Positions 35,137-44,023 of a stretch of 64,000 nt of DNA are shown here, one piece after another. The notes beneath the pieces were generated by a model. The model had not been told where the DNA came from, did no database searches, and worked only from the letters and a program-made list of their open reading frames with translations. The stretch is from assembly GCF_024506435.1 (NCBI RefSeq), contig NZ_JANIET010000001.1, positions 2,108,001 to 2,172,000 of the forward strand, in the 5' to 3' direction. Every line of letters starts with the position of its first letter. Position 1 is the stretch's first letter. Both the position numbers and the translations under genes were made by a program. The DNA is from Pantoea trifolii (GTDB taxonomy: Bacteria; Pseudomonadota; Gammaproteobacteria; Enterobacterales; Enterobacteriaceae).

Positions 35137-36624
35137 GTGACTTCAGCTTATCAAGAACTTAGCCGCACTTTTCAGCGTCTCTCCCGCTTTGGTCATTTAG
35201 GTGCCATTGCCGGTGTCGATATGCAAACCACCATGCCGCCGGGCGGCAGCCAGGCACGCGGTGAAGCGATGGCCGAACTGAGCGTGTTCATACACGAAGT
35301 GCTGACCGATAAACGCCTCGGCGGGCTGTTTGATGCCGCGCAGCAGGAATCTCTGAATGATGTCGAGCAGGTTAACCTGAGCGAGATGCAGCGCGCCTGG
35401 CAACAAGCCACGTTGTTGCCAGCGTCACTGGTGGAAGCCAAGTCGCTGGCCGGTTCGCGCTGTGAGCACGCCTGGCGTCAGCAGCGTCCGGCAAATGACT
35501 GGCAAGGTTTCTCCGCCAATCTGAAAGAAGTGGTGAAGCTGAGCCGTGAAGAGGCGCAGCTGCGTGCCGATGCGCTCGGCGTTTCGCGTTACGATGCGTT
35601 GCTGGATGTATTCGAACCCGGCATGACCAGCGCCCAATTGGACCAAACCTTTGGCGATTTGAAAAGCTGGCTGCCCGACCTATTGCAACAAGCCGTGGCG
35701 AAGCAGCAGCAAACGCCGATCGCGCAGCCGGTGGGTCCGTTTGCTATCGAATCACAGAAGCAGCTCGGCCTGAGCGTGATGAAAACGCTGGGCTTCGATT
35801 TCAATCACGGCCGGTTAGATGTGAGTGCGCATCCATTCTGTGGCGGCGTGCCGGAAGATGTGCGCATTACCACGCGTTACAACGAGAACGACTTCCTCAG
35901 CGCCATGATGGGCGTGATTCATGAAACCGGCCATGCGCGTTACGAGCAGAATTTGCCAAAACAGTGGCGCGGTCAGCCAGTGGCGCAGGCGCGTTCTACC
36001 GCGATTCATGAATCTCAAAGCCTGTTTATGGAAATGCAACTGGGGCGCAGTAAAGCCTTCCTGCAGCATATCCATCCACAGGTGGTGGCGCTGATGGGCG
36101 ATCAGCCTGCGCTGGCGTTAAACAATTTCATCCGTCAGACGCAGCGCGTGAAGCCGGGCTTTATTCGCGTCGACGCCGATGAGTTGAGCTATCCGGCGCA
36201 CGTGATCTTACGTTACGAGATCGAGCGCGCGCTGATTGAGGGCGAGATTGAAGTGGATGATATCCCTGCGTTGTGGGACGAGAAGATGCAGCAATCGTTG
36301 GGCATTGATACACGCGGTAATTACCGCGACGGCTGCATGCAGGATATTCACTGGACCGACGGCGCGTTTGGCTATTTCCCAACCTACACCTTGGGTGCGA
36401 TGTACGCGGCCCAGCTGTTCCAGGCGGTTAAGCGTGCGATTCCACAGATCGAAACGCTGATCCAACAAGGCGATTTGCAGCCGGTGTTTGACTGGTTACA
36501 GCAGAACATCTGGCAGCACGGTAGCCGTTTCCCGACGCAGCAACTGCTGATCAATGCCACCGGCGAAGCGCTGAATCCGCACTATTTCCGTCAGCACCTT
36601 GAACAACGTTATCTGTCTGAGTAA
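35137..36624 (+). CDS. M32-family metallocarboxypeptidase
   Basis: 495-aa cytoplasmic zinc carboxypeptidase of the Taq/Pfu type. The zinc motif HETGH (in GVIHETGHARYEQNLP), the HPF motif (SAHPFCGG), the DxRxT-like DVRITTRY, the downstream Glu in IHESQSLFMEMQLGRS and GxxQDxHW-like MQDIHWTDGAFGYFPTYTLG are all present. It trims most amino acids from peptide C-termini. It starts 12 bp after rstB, so it may be read through from the rstAB operon; E. coli has tus at this position and lacks M32. Confidence 0.92.
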   Translation: MTSAYQELSRTFQRLSRFGHLGAIAGVDMQTTMPPGGSQARGEAMAELSVFIHEVLTDKRLGGLFDAAQQESLNDVEQVNLSEMQRAWQQATLLPASLVEAKSLAGSRCEHAWRQQRPANDWQGFSANLKEVVKLSREEAQLRADALGVSRYDALLDVFEPGMTSAQLDQTFGDLKSWLPDLLQQAVAKQQQTPIAQPVGPFAIESQKQLGLSVMKTLGFDFNHGRLDVSAHPFCGGVPEDVRITTRYNENDFLSAMMGVIHETGHARYEQNLPKQWRGQPVAQARSTAIHESQSLFMEMQLGRSKAFLQHIHPQVVALMGDQPALALNNFIRQTQRVKPGFIRVDADELSYPAHVILRYEIERALIEGEIEVDDIPALWDEKMQQSLGIDTRGNYRDGCMQDIHWTDGAFGYFPTYTLGAMYAAQLFQAVKRAIPQIETLIQQGDLQPVFDWLQQNIWQHGSRFPTQQLLINATGEALNPHYFRQHLEQRYLSE

Positions 36625-36631
36625 ACTGCGC

Positions 36632-36656
36632 GGCGGCCCATGCGGCCGCCCTTTTC
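36632..36656 (+). terminator. terminator after the M32 carboxypeptidase
   Basis: GGCGGCC-CATGC-GGCCGCC followed by CTTTTC; 7-bp GC-rich stem directly behind the stop codon. It separates the rstAB-carboxypeptidase unit from asr. Confidence 0.75.
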
Positions 36657-36676
36657 ACTTCCTTTACCCCACTTTG

Positions 36677-36690
36677 TACAATCCGTTACA
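36677..36690 (+). promoter_or_regulatory. RstA-box-like site upstream of asr
   Basis: TACAATCCGTTACA matches the E. coli RstA box TACATNTNGTTACA at 10 of 12 fixed positions. It is centred about 111 bp before the asr ATG and roughly 50 bp before a TATAGT hexamer (36733-36738) that could be the -10. E. coli asr is activated by RstA through such a box. Confidence 0.65.
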
Positions 36691-36794
36691 CGCCGATACC
36701 AATGCCTCACGGAAAGCCTGAATTGTTTTTCATATAGTGTTTTCACCGGCCCCGCAGTGGGCTACACATGAAAAAATAGTTCGAGGATTTTGCA

Positions 36795-37268
36795 ATGAAA
36801 AAATTATTTGCACTGGTGATCGCCGCTGCTATGGGTATGTCTTCTGTTGCTTTCGCTGCTGAAACAACTGCTGCTCCAGCCGCTGCTGCAACCACAACTG
36901 CTGCGCCAGTTAAACACAAAATGGCTCACCACAAAAAACCAGCTGCTCAAAAAGCGCAGGCTGCTAAGAAACACAAGAAAGTAGAGAAGAAAGCGCCAGC
37001 TGCACAGAAAGCTCAGGCCGCTAAAAAGCATCACAAAAAAGCAACCAAGCCAGCTGCACAGAAAGCCCAGGCTGCTAAAAAGCACCACAAAGCAACCAAG
37101 CCAGCTGCACAGAAAGCCCAGGCTGCTAAAAAGCACCACAAAGCAACCAAGCCAGCTGCACAGAAAGCTCAGGCTGCTAAAAAGCACCACAAAAAAGTAA
37201 CCAAACCCGCTGCGCAGAAAGCTCAGGCAGCTAAAAAGCATCACAAAGTGAAAAAAGCAGCTAAATAA
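36795..37268 (+). CDS. asr: acid shock protein Asr
   Basis: 157-aa secreted basic protein, longer than the roughly 100 aa of E. coli Asr. The signal peptide is about 1-21 (cleaved near VAFA-AE). An Ala/Thr/Pro spacer follows, then six near-identical Lys/Ala/His repeats built on [13 protein letters not shown]. Asr is strongly induced by acid and helps protect the periplasm, acting as a disordered proton- or protein-binding chaperone. An RstA-like box lies upstream, ydgU and ydgD downstream. Repeat number is the likely cause of its length difference. Confidence 0.95.
   Translation: MKKLFALVIAAAMGMSSVAFAAETTAAPAAAATTTAAPVKHKMAHHKKPAAQKAQAAKKHKKVEKKAPAAQKAQAAKKHHKKATKPAAQKAQAAKKHHKATKPAAQKAQAAKKHHKATKPAAQKAQAAKKHHKKVTKPAAQKAQAAKKHHKVKKAAK
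36946..37252 (+). repeat. tandem repeats inside asr
   Basis: Six copies of a unit of about 51 bp encoding [14 protein letters not shown] plus a short Lys/Thr/Val link. Three successive copies begin at 37047, 37098 and 37149, exactly 51 bp apart and almost identical in DNA; outer copies have diverged. They are coding repeats likely to vary in number between strains. Confidence 0.9.
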
Positions 37269-37303
37269 GATTCGCTTAGCGCCAACACCGTATTGATGAT
37301 TGA

Positions 37304-37331
37304 AAACACCCGGTTATGCCGGGTGTTTATT
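37304..37331 (+). terminator. asr terminator/attenuator before ydgU
   Basis: AAACACCCGG-TTATG-CCGGGTGTTT followed by ATTT; 10-bp perfect stem between asr and ydgU. It would end most asr transcripts and let a fraction continue into ydgU. Confidence 0.8.
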
Positions 37332-37348
37332 TACTGGAGTAGCGAAAA

Positions 37349-37429
37349 ATGGTGCGTCGCTATCGCTTCGAAATTATTCTGATTGTGATGATCCTCTGTG
37401 GCATAGTTGCAGCCAGCTTTTTTATCTAG
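37349..37429 (+). CDS. ydgU: 26-aa single-span membrane protein YdgU
   Basis: The product MVRRYRFEIILIVMILCG followed by IVAASFFI is one transmembrane helix with a basic N-terminus. It matches the pattern of the E. coli micro-protein YdgU (xRYRFE-ILI...ILC), which also lies directly after asr. GGAG lies nine bases upstream of the ATG. It follows the asr hairpin, so its expression probably depends on read-through from the asr promoter under acid stress. Its function is unknown. Confidence 0.8.
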   Translation: MVRRYRFEIILIVMILCGIVAASFFI

Positions 37430-37545
37430 TCGTTGTAGCGTGCTGATTACTCCAATATTTCTCCCTTTTTCACCGCTCACCGACTATAGTTATCGCTCAA
37501 GCGTGATGACAACAACTTCTACTTATTCTCGCCATTGAGAGAACT

Positions 37546-38352
37546 ATGCGCCTGGCTATCCTGTTACTTGTTGGTCTTTTCAGTTTTAACCACACAGCAC
37601 ATGCCGATGATGAAGATGGGCCTAGCCCGGAAGACATCAAAACGTTGTTCTTTGGCAAAGATCATCGCCAGGCGATTAGCGACGTGAGCGCCGCGCCCTG
37701 GGATGCCATCGGTCAGTTAGAGACCGAAAGCGGTAATCTCTGCACTGCCACCCTGATTTCTGCTCATCTGGCGTTGACCGCCGGACACTGTTTATTGGCT
37801 CCGCCCGGCAAGTTTGATAAGCCAGTGGCGCTGCGTTTTATGGCCAGCGCCAAAGGCTGGCGTTACGAGATTCATGATATTGATGCGCGCGTTGAACCCT
37901 CTTTAGCGCGCCGGTTGCAGGCGGACGGCGAAGGCTGGATCGTGCCGCCGGGCGCCGCGCCCTACGATTATGGGCTGGTTATCTTGCATAATCCGCCGTC
38001 CGGTATTGTGCCGATTCCGTTGTTTGAGGGGTCGCGTGGCGATTTAACCGCCGCCTTGAAAACCACCCAACGCAAAGTAACGCAGGCAGGTTATCCGGCC
38101 GATCATCTGGATACGCTCTATTCGCACAGCGATTGTTTAGTGACCGGTTGGGCGCAGCGCGCAGTGCTGTCGCACCAGTGCGATACCTTGCCAGGCGACA
38201 GCGGTTCGCCGCTGCTGTTGAAGAACGGTGATGAGTGGCAGCTGATTGCGGTGCAGAGTTCGGCGCCCGCGCCGGCCGATCGTTATCGTGCCGATAACCG
38301 CGCGATTGCGGTGCCGTCCTTTAAAGATAAGCTGGAAGAGTTAGCGCAATAA
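37546..38352 (+). CDS. ydgD: exported trypsin-like serine protease YdgD
   Basis: 268-aa periplasmic S1-family protein. Signal peptide is about 1-20 (cleaved near HTAHA-DD). The catalytic triad is visible: His in [11 protein letters not shown], Asp in [10 protein letters not shown], and Ser in [14 protein letters not shown]; cysteines flanking the His and Ser sites can form disulphides. It agrees closely with E. coli YdgD, including [33 protein letters not shown] and [18 protein letters not shown]. It follows asr and ydgU as in E. coli; cleavage of Asr by it is a reasonable but unproven idea. Confidence 0.93.
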   Translation: MRLAILLLVGLFSFNHTAHADDEDGPSPEDIKTLFFGKDHRQAISDVSAAPWDAIGQLETESGNLCTATLISAHLALTAGHCLLAPPGKFDKPVALRFMASAKGWRYEIHDIDARVEPSLARRLQADGEGWIVPPGAAPYDYGLVILHNPPSGIVPIPLFEGSRGDLTAALKTTQRKVTQAGYPADHLDTLYSHSDCLVTGWAQRAVLSHQCDTLPGDSGSPLLLKNGDEWQLIAVQSSAPAPADRYRADNRAIAVPSFKDKLEELAQ

Positions 38353-38360
38353 TCACGTAG

Positions 38361-38380
38361 GGTCGCCATTCATGGCGACC
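38361..38380. repeat. REP-like palindrome between ydgD and hrpA
   Basis: GGTCGCCAT-TC-ATGGCGACC, a 9-bp perfect palindrome preceded by GTAG, between convergent genes. Related copies occur at 12661-12680 and, as the partial core CGCCATTCATG, at 5530-5540 and 5854-5864. It can also act as the shared transcript end for ydgD and hrpA. Confidence 0.7.
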
Positions 38381-38401
38381 TCCATCACATCACACTTTTG
38401 A

Positions 38402-41400
38402 TTAACTCAACTGCTCCATCGCCTGCAAAATACGCTTATCCGAAATCGGATAAGGCGTGCCCAGCTGCTGCGCGAAATAGCTAATCCGCAGCTCTTCCAG
38501 CATCCAGCGAATCGCCTGTACTTCGGCATCATCCTGACGCTGCGGCGGCAATTTATTCCGCCACGTCTGCCAGGCCTGCTCCACCGCTTGCACTTTCAGC
38601 ATGCGCGCACGATCGCTGTGTGGATCCACCGGCAGCTTCTCGAGGCGGCGTTCAATACCTTGCAGATAGCGCAGCGTATCACCGAGACGCGACCAGCCGT
38701 TGCCGGTGACGAAGCCGCGATACACCAAGCCATTCAGCTGCGCTTTGATATCGCCTAACGCCAACGCCAGCGACATATCTACGCGTCCCTTAAGGAACTT
38801 GTTGATATTGAACACGCAGGTCAGAATCTGTTCGACCTGCTTGGCGATGGTGACCACGGTTTCATTCAAATCAGCACGCACTTTGTCGCGCAGCTGTTCG
38901 AAGTTCTCCTGTTGCCATGCCGGACCGCCGGCATCCGCCATCAGCTTATCCACGCCGCAGGCGATGCAGTCATCGATCAGTTCCAGCACTTTGCCGTACG
39001 GATTGAAGTACAAACCGAGTTTGGCTTTGTTTGGCAGCTTCTCGTGCAGATACTTGGTCGGCGACGGAATGTTGAGCAGCAGCAGGCGGCGCTGGCCGCG
39101 CCACATCATTTTCTGCTGTTCCACTTCGTTATCGAACAGCCGAATCGCTACGCTGTCCTTTTCATCCACCAGCGCCGGCCAGGCTTTGACCTGATAGCTG
39201 CCGCGCTTCTGCTCGTAGCTTTGCGGCAAATCGCCAAAGCTCCAGATGTGCAAACCGCTCTGCTCGAGGCCATCGTCCGCCACTTTCGACAGCGTTTCCT
39301 GCACTTTGCCTTTCAGCAGCAGCCGCAGCTGATGCAGATTTTTGCCTTCCTGCAGCTTACGGTTGTGTTCGTCTACCACACGGAAAGTCATTTTCAGGTG
39401 ATCGGGCACCTGATCCCACTGCCAGGCTTCACGGTCAATGGTGACGCCGGTCATGCGGCGGAATTCCCGTTCCAGCGCATCCAGCAACGGCAGTTCCATT
39501 GCGGTAACGCGTCCGAGAAACGCTTCGGCGTAGTTCGGCGCGGGCACCAGATTGCGGCGCACCGGCTTGGGCAGTGATTTGATCAGTGCGATAACCAGTT
39601 CGCGACGCACGCCAGGAATTTGCCACTCGAAACCGGTCTCTTCGATTTGATTCAGCAGCGGCAGCGGAATATGCACCGTTACGCCATCGGCATCCGCGCC
39701 CGGTTCAAACTGATAGCTCAGCTTGAGTTTCAGGTTGCCCTGATGCCAGAAGTTGGGGTAATCGAGCTGGCTGACTTTGTCCGCGCCATCTTTGATCAGC
39801 ATCTGCTTATCAAAACTCAGCAGATCCGGATTCTCTTTACTGGCCTGCTTCCACCACGCATCGAAATGGCGCGCTGAGACCACATCGCTGCCGATGCGGC
39901 GATCGTAGAAAGCGAACAGTGTTTCGTCATCGACCAGAATGTCGCGACGACGCGATTTGTGTTCCAGATCTTCAATTTCGTTACGCAGTTTCAGGTTGTT
40001 GCGGAAGAACGCGTGACGCGTCTGCCAATCGCCCTCCACCAGCGCATGACGGATAAACAGCTCGCGGCTCAGCTGAGGATCGATGCGGCTGTAATTGACC
40101 TTACGCGCCTGCACAATCGCCAGGCCGTACAGCGTCACTTTTTCCGTCGCCATCACCGCGCCCTGCGCTTTTTCCCAGTGCGGTTCGCTGTAGCTGCGTT
40201 TAATCAGATGCTGCGCCAGCGGTTCGATCCATTCCGGATCGATGCGCGCGGCAACGCGGCCCCACAAACGGCTGGTTTCCACCAGCTCCGCCACCATGGT
40301 CCACTTCGGCGGCTTCTTAAACAGGCCGGAACCGGGGAAGATGGAGAAGCGCGCGTTGCGAGCGCCGGTAAATTCCTGCTTGTCGTTATCTTTCTGGCCA
40401 ATGTGCGACAGCAAGGCGGTAAGCAAAGCGCAGTGTACTTCACGATACGGCGCAGGTTCGCTGTTGACCGGCATACCTTGTTCCCGCACCACCTGACGCA
40501 GCTGGGTGTAGATATCCTGCCATTCACGCACGCGCAGATAGTTAAGAAATTCGGTTTTACACAGGCGGCGGAAGTGATTGCTGGAGAGCGCTTTTTGCTG
40601 CTCCTGCAGGTAATTCCACAGATTCACGAAGGCGAGGAAATCAGACTCTTTATCCTCAAAACGACGATGTTTTTCGTCAGATGCCTGCTTTTTATCAGCG
40701 GGACGCTCGCGTGGATCCTGAATCGATAGCGCAGCAGTGATGATCATCGCTTCGCGCACGCAGCCAAATTTTTGCGCTTCCAGCACCATGCGCGCCATAC
40801 GCGGATCGACCGGCAGCTGGGCGAGCTGGCGACCCGAAGGCGTCAGCTTGTAGGTTTCATCTTCACTCAGCGTGATGGCACCAAGCTCTTCCAGCAGGCG
40901 CACGCCATCCTGAATATTGCGCTTGTCCGGCGCTTCGACAAACGGGAAGGCAGCAATATCGCCCAGCCCCAGCGCGGTCATCTGCAGAATCACCGAGGCA
41001 AGGTTTGTACGCAGAATTTCGGGATCGGTAAATTCCGGGCGGCTGAGGAAATCGTCCTCGGAATAGAGGCGAATACAGATACCTTCCGAAACGCGCCCGC
41101 ACCGCCCTTTACGTTGATTGGCGGACGCCTGCGAAATCGGCTCAATCGGCAGGCGCTGCACTTTGGTGCGGAAGCTGTAGCGGCTGATACGCGCGGTGCC
41201 GGGATCGATAACGTATTTGATGCCAGGCACGGTCAGCGAGGTTTCTGCTACGTTGGTTGCCAGCACGATGCGGCGTCCGCTGTGCGACTGGAAAACGCGG
41301 TTTTGCTCGGCGTTCGACAGGCGCGCATACAGCGGCAGAATCTCGGTGTGCGCAATATCACGCTTCATCAGCGCATCGGCGGTATCGCGGATTTCGCGCT

Positions 41401-42298
41401 CGCCGCTCATAAAGATTAGAATGTCGCCGCGACTCTCTTGTCCCAGCTCATCGACCGCATCAAAAATCGCCTGCAGCTGATCGCGATCGGTATCGTCAGC
41501 GTCTTCCACCATCGGGCGATAACGCACTTCCACCGGATAAGTACGGCCCGAAACTTCAATCACCGGCGCATTGTGGAAATGGCGTGAGAAGCGCTGCGGA
41601 TCGATGGTGGCTGACGTAATGATGACTTTTAAGTCGGGACGACGTGGCAACAGTTCGCGCAGATAACCAAGCAGGAAATCGATATTCAGGCTGCGTTCGT
41701 GCGCTTCATCAATAATGATGGTGTCGTACTGCAGCAACAGGCGATCCTGCTGGATTTCCGCCAGCAGGATACCGTCGGTCATCAGCTTAACCTGGGTGGT
41801 TTCGCTCACCTGATCGTTGAAGCGCACCTTGTAACCGATGGTGCCGCCAAGCGAGGTTTCCAGCTCATCGGCAATGCGGTTCGCCACGGTGCGCGCCGCC
41901 AGACGACGCGGCTGCGTGTGACCAATCAGCCCTTTTACCCCGCGGCCCAGCGCCAGACAGATTTTTGGCAGCTGTGTGGTTTTACCCGATCCGGTTTCCC
42001 CCGCGACGATCACCACCTGATGCTGACTGATCGCATCGGCAATGTCCTGCTGCTTCTGACTGACCGGCAGGTTGTCCGGGAAAGTGATGCGTGGTGTCGC
42101 CGCCGTGCGCTGCGCAAGGCGCTGCTCCGCCGCGACAAATTCCGGCTCCAGTTCAGCCATAATGCCCTGCTGCGCCGCAGGATTTTTCACCTTGGCAGCG
42201 CCCAGCAATCGACGCCGCAGACGTTGACTGTCGCGCAGCGTCAGATTATCGAGCCGCGGCCAAAGGGAGGCTAAAGGTGAAGAGTCGGATGATGACAT
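38402..42298 (-). CDS. hrpA: ATP-dependent RNA helicase HrpA
   Basis: 1298-aa DEAH-box helicase, the full enterobacterial length. The motor core occupies about 80-420 with Walker A GETGSGKTTQLPK, DEAH box IIIDEAHERSLN, SATID and the RNA/ATP motif QRKGRCGRVSEG; HA2 and OB-fold domains and the long C-terminal DUF3418 region of bacterial HrpA follow. HrpA acts on RNA, and in E. coli it helps process fimbrial mRNA and resolve stalled ribosomes. It is divergent from azoR, the same neighbour as in E. coli. The gene contains many long antisense open frames, all shadows of its biased codon use. Confidence 0.97.
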   Translation of the reverse strand: MSSSDSSPLASLWPRLDNLTLRDSQRLRRRLLGAAKVKNPAAQQGIMAELEPEFVAAEQRLAQRTAATPRITFPDNLPVSQKQQDIADAISQHQVVIVAGETGSGKTTQLPKICLALGRGVKGLIGHTQPRRLAARTVANRIADELETSLGGTIGYKVRFNDQVSETTQVKLMTDGILLAEIQQDRLLLQYDTIIIDEAHERSLNIDFLLGYLRELLPRRPDLKVIITSATIDPQRFSRHFHNAPVIEVSGRTYPVEVRYRPMVEDADDTDRDQLQAIFDAVDELGQESRGDILIFMSGEREIRDTADALMKRDIAHTEILPLYARLSNAEQNRVFQSHSGRRIVLATNVAETSLTVPGIKYVIDPGTARISRYSFRTKVQRLPIEPISQASANQRKGRCGRVSEGICIRLYSEDDFLSRPEFTDPEILRTNLASVILQMTALGLGDIAAFPFVEAPDKRNIQDGVRLLEELGAITLSEDETYKLTPSGRQLAQLPVDPRMARMVLEAQKFGCVREAMIITAALSIQDPRERPADKKQASDEKHRRFEDKESDFLAFVNLWNYLQEQQKALSSNHFRRLCKTEFLNYLRVREWQDIYTQLRQVVREQGMPVNSEPAPYREVHCALLTALLSHIGQKDNDKQEFTGARNARFSIFPGSGLFKKPPKWTMVAELVETSRLWGRVAARIDPEWIEPLAQHLIKRSYSEPHWEKAQGAVMATEKVTLYGLAIVQARKVNYSRIDPQLSRELFIRHALVEGDWQTRHAFFRNNLKLRNEIEDLEHKSRRRDILVDDETLFAFYDRRIGSDVVSARHFDAWWKQASKENPDLLSFDKQMLIKDGADKVSQLDYPNFWHQGNLKLKLSYQFEPGADADGVTVHIPLPLLNQIEETGFEWQIPGVRRELVIALIKSLPKPVRRNLVPAPNYAEAFLGRVTAMELPLLDALEREFRRMTGVTIDREAWQWDQVPDHLKMTFRVVDEHNRKLQEGKNLHQLRLLLKGKVQETLSKVADDGLEQSGLHIWSFGDLPQSYEQKRGSYQVKAWPALVDEKDSVAIRLFDNEVEQQKMMWRGQRRLLLLNIPSPTKYLHEKLPNKAKLGLYFNPYGKVLELIDDCIACGVDKLMADAGGPAWQQENFEQLRDKVRADLNETVVTIAKQVEQILTCVFNINKFLKGRVDMSLALALGDIKAQLNGLVYRGFVTGNGWSRLGDTLRYLQGIERRLEKLPVDPHSDRARMLKVQAVEQAWQTWRNKLPPQRQDDAEVQAIRWMLEELRISYFAQQLGTPYPISDKRILQAMEQLS

Positions 42299-42420
42299 AG
42301 CGATGCGTACCTGTTGTTGCAGCGGGCAGAGGGTTTCCCGGCGGATTCAAGCAATTAATGGTCGGCATCATAGCACATTTTGGAACACCTGCCTGAACGG
42401 GACGTGCGAGGTTATTCAAT

Positions 42421-42445
42421 TATTTCGAACATAGATCTCGAAATA
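42421..42445. promoter_or_regulatory. palindromic operator candidate upstream of azoR
   Basis: TATTTCGA-N9-TCGAAATA, two perfect 8-bp inverted arms with 17-bp centre-to-centre spacing, lie 84 bp before the azoR start in the 230-bp hrpA-azoR gap. The geometry fits a dimeric regulator. No regulator gene is adjacent, so the factor must be encoded elsewhere. The rest of the gap shows no other clear signal. Confidence 0.5.
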
Positions 42446-42492
42446 TTGCGCTTTTACCTCGCGGGCTAACTCCGTACAGTGTAAAGCATTGA

Positions 42493-43128
<636 letters not shown>

Positions 43129-43149
43129 TCATTTTTCACTATGATGCAT

Positions 43150-43182
43150 GCCCGTCAGGCTTATCTGACGGGCATTTTTTTT
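43150..43182 (+). terminator. azoR terminator
   Basis: GCCCGTCAG-GCTTAT-CTGACGGGC followed by ATTTTTTTT; a strong intrinsic terminator 21 bp past the stop. Confidence 0.92.
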
Positions 43183-43271
43183 GCTGTTGTTTTCTAAGCG
43201 CTCCCAGCTCCATACTGCACTTCTTTGCCAGCCCCTGAATGGTCGATTTCAGCCCAGTAAAAGGAGATGAA

Positions 43272-43976
43272 GTGATACACCACAATCAATACGGTCAACC
43301 CATCGGTTTTGCGTTACCGGACTGGCAGCCCGCCACCTTCCCGCCCGCCATCATTCTCACTGGTCGTTTTTGCCATCTCACACCGCTTCAACTCAGCCAT
43401 GCCCCCGCCCTGTTTGCCGCCTTTTCACTGGCAGCCGACGATCGCGACTGGACCTGGCTCGGCGCATCGCAGCCGCAATCGTTAGCCGAAATGACCGACT
43501 GGGTCGCCAACAAAATCGGCGACAGTGGATTAATCAGTTATGCGGTGATCGATCAGGTTAAGCAGCAAGCGGTTGGCGCGGTCTGTTTCGCCAATATCGA
43601 GATGCAGAATGGCGCGATTGAGATTGGTCATGTCACCTGGTCGCCGCTGATGCAGCGCAACGTGTTGGGCAGTGAAGCAATATATCTGCTGTTGCAGCAG
43701 GCTTTCACGCTTGGTTATCGCCGCGTGGCGTGGCGTTGTGATTCCCTGAATCTGGCTTCACGACGCGCAGCAGAGCGTATCGGCTTTACCTTTGAAGGCC
43801 GTTTTCGTCAGGCGATGACGCGCAAACAGCGCAATCGCGATACCGATTGGTTATCGATCATTGATAGCGAATGGCCAGCGATTCAGCAGGCGTTACGCCA
43901 ATGGCTGGCGGCGGAGAATATGGATCAGCACGGGCGCGAAAGGCAAAAGCTGCGCAGCTTTTTCCCGGCGGATTGA
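43272..43976 (+). CDS. GNAT-family N-acetyltransferase (RimJ/RimL-like)
   Basis: 234-aa protein. The GNAT core covers about 30-210, with acceptor-like segment LTGRFCHLTPLQLSHAPALFAAF, a weak motif-A equivalent around WSPLMQRNVLGSEAIYLLL and the C-terminal RRVAWRCDSLNLASRRAAERIGFTFEGRFR, typical of enzymes that acetylate proteins or small molecules. The GTG at 43272 is chosen because AAGGAG lies five bases upstream; an ATG at 43239 exists without such a signal. The substrate is unknown. Confidence 0.85.
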   Translation: MIHHNQYGQPIGFALPDWQPATFPPAIILTGRFCHLTPLQLSHAPALFAAFSLAADDRDWTWLGASQPQSLAEMTDWVANKIGDSGLISYAVIDQVKQQAVGAVCFANIEMQNGAIEIGHVTWSPLMQRNVLGSEAIYLLLQQAFTLGYRRVAWRCDSLNLASRRAAERIGFTFEGRFRQAMTRKQRNRDTDWLSIIDSEWPAIQQALRQWLAAENMDQHGRERQKLRSFFPAD

Positions 43977-44023
43977 CGTTGTCTATACTGACTTGCTTTT
44001 ATCAACAAATTGCAGAGGTACTC

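Noticed and set aside
36804..37244. 146-codon frame antisense to asr, hydrophobic (Leu/Phe/Ser rich).
   Set aside because: It is the complement of the Lys/Ala repeats, with no ribosome site of its own.
36946..37252. Regular repeats in asr considered as a CRISPR array.
   Set aside because: Units are contiguous, in frame and without unique spacers; they encode the Asr repeats.
39959..40729. 256-codon frame antisense to hrpA, and several other long antisense frames in this gene.
   Set aside because: hrpA is a full-length conserved gene; the antisense frames follow its third-position GC bias.
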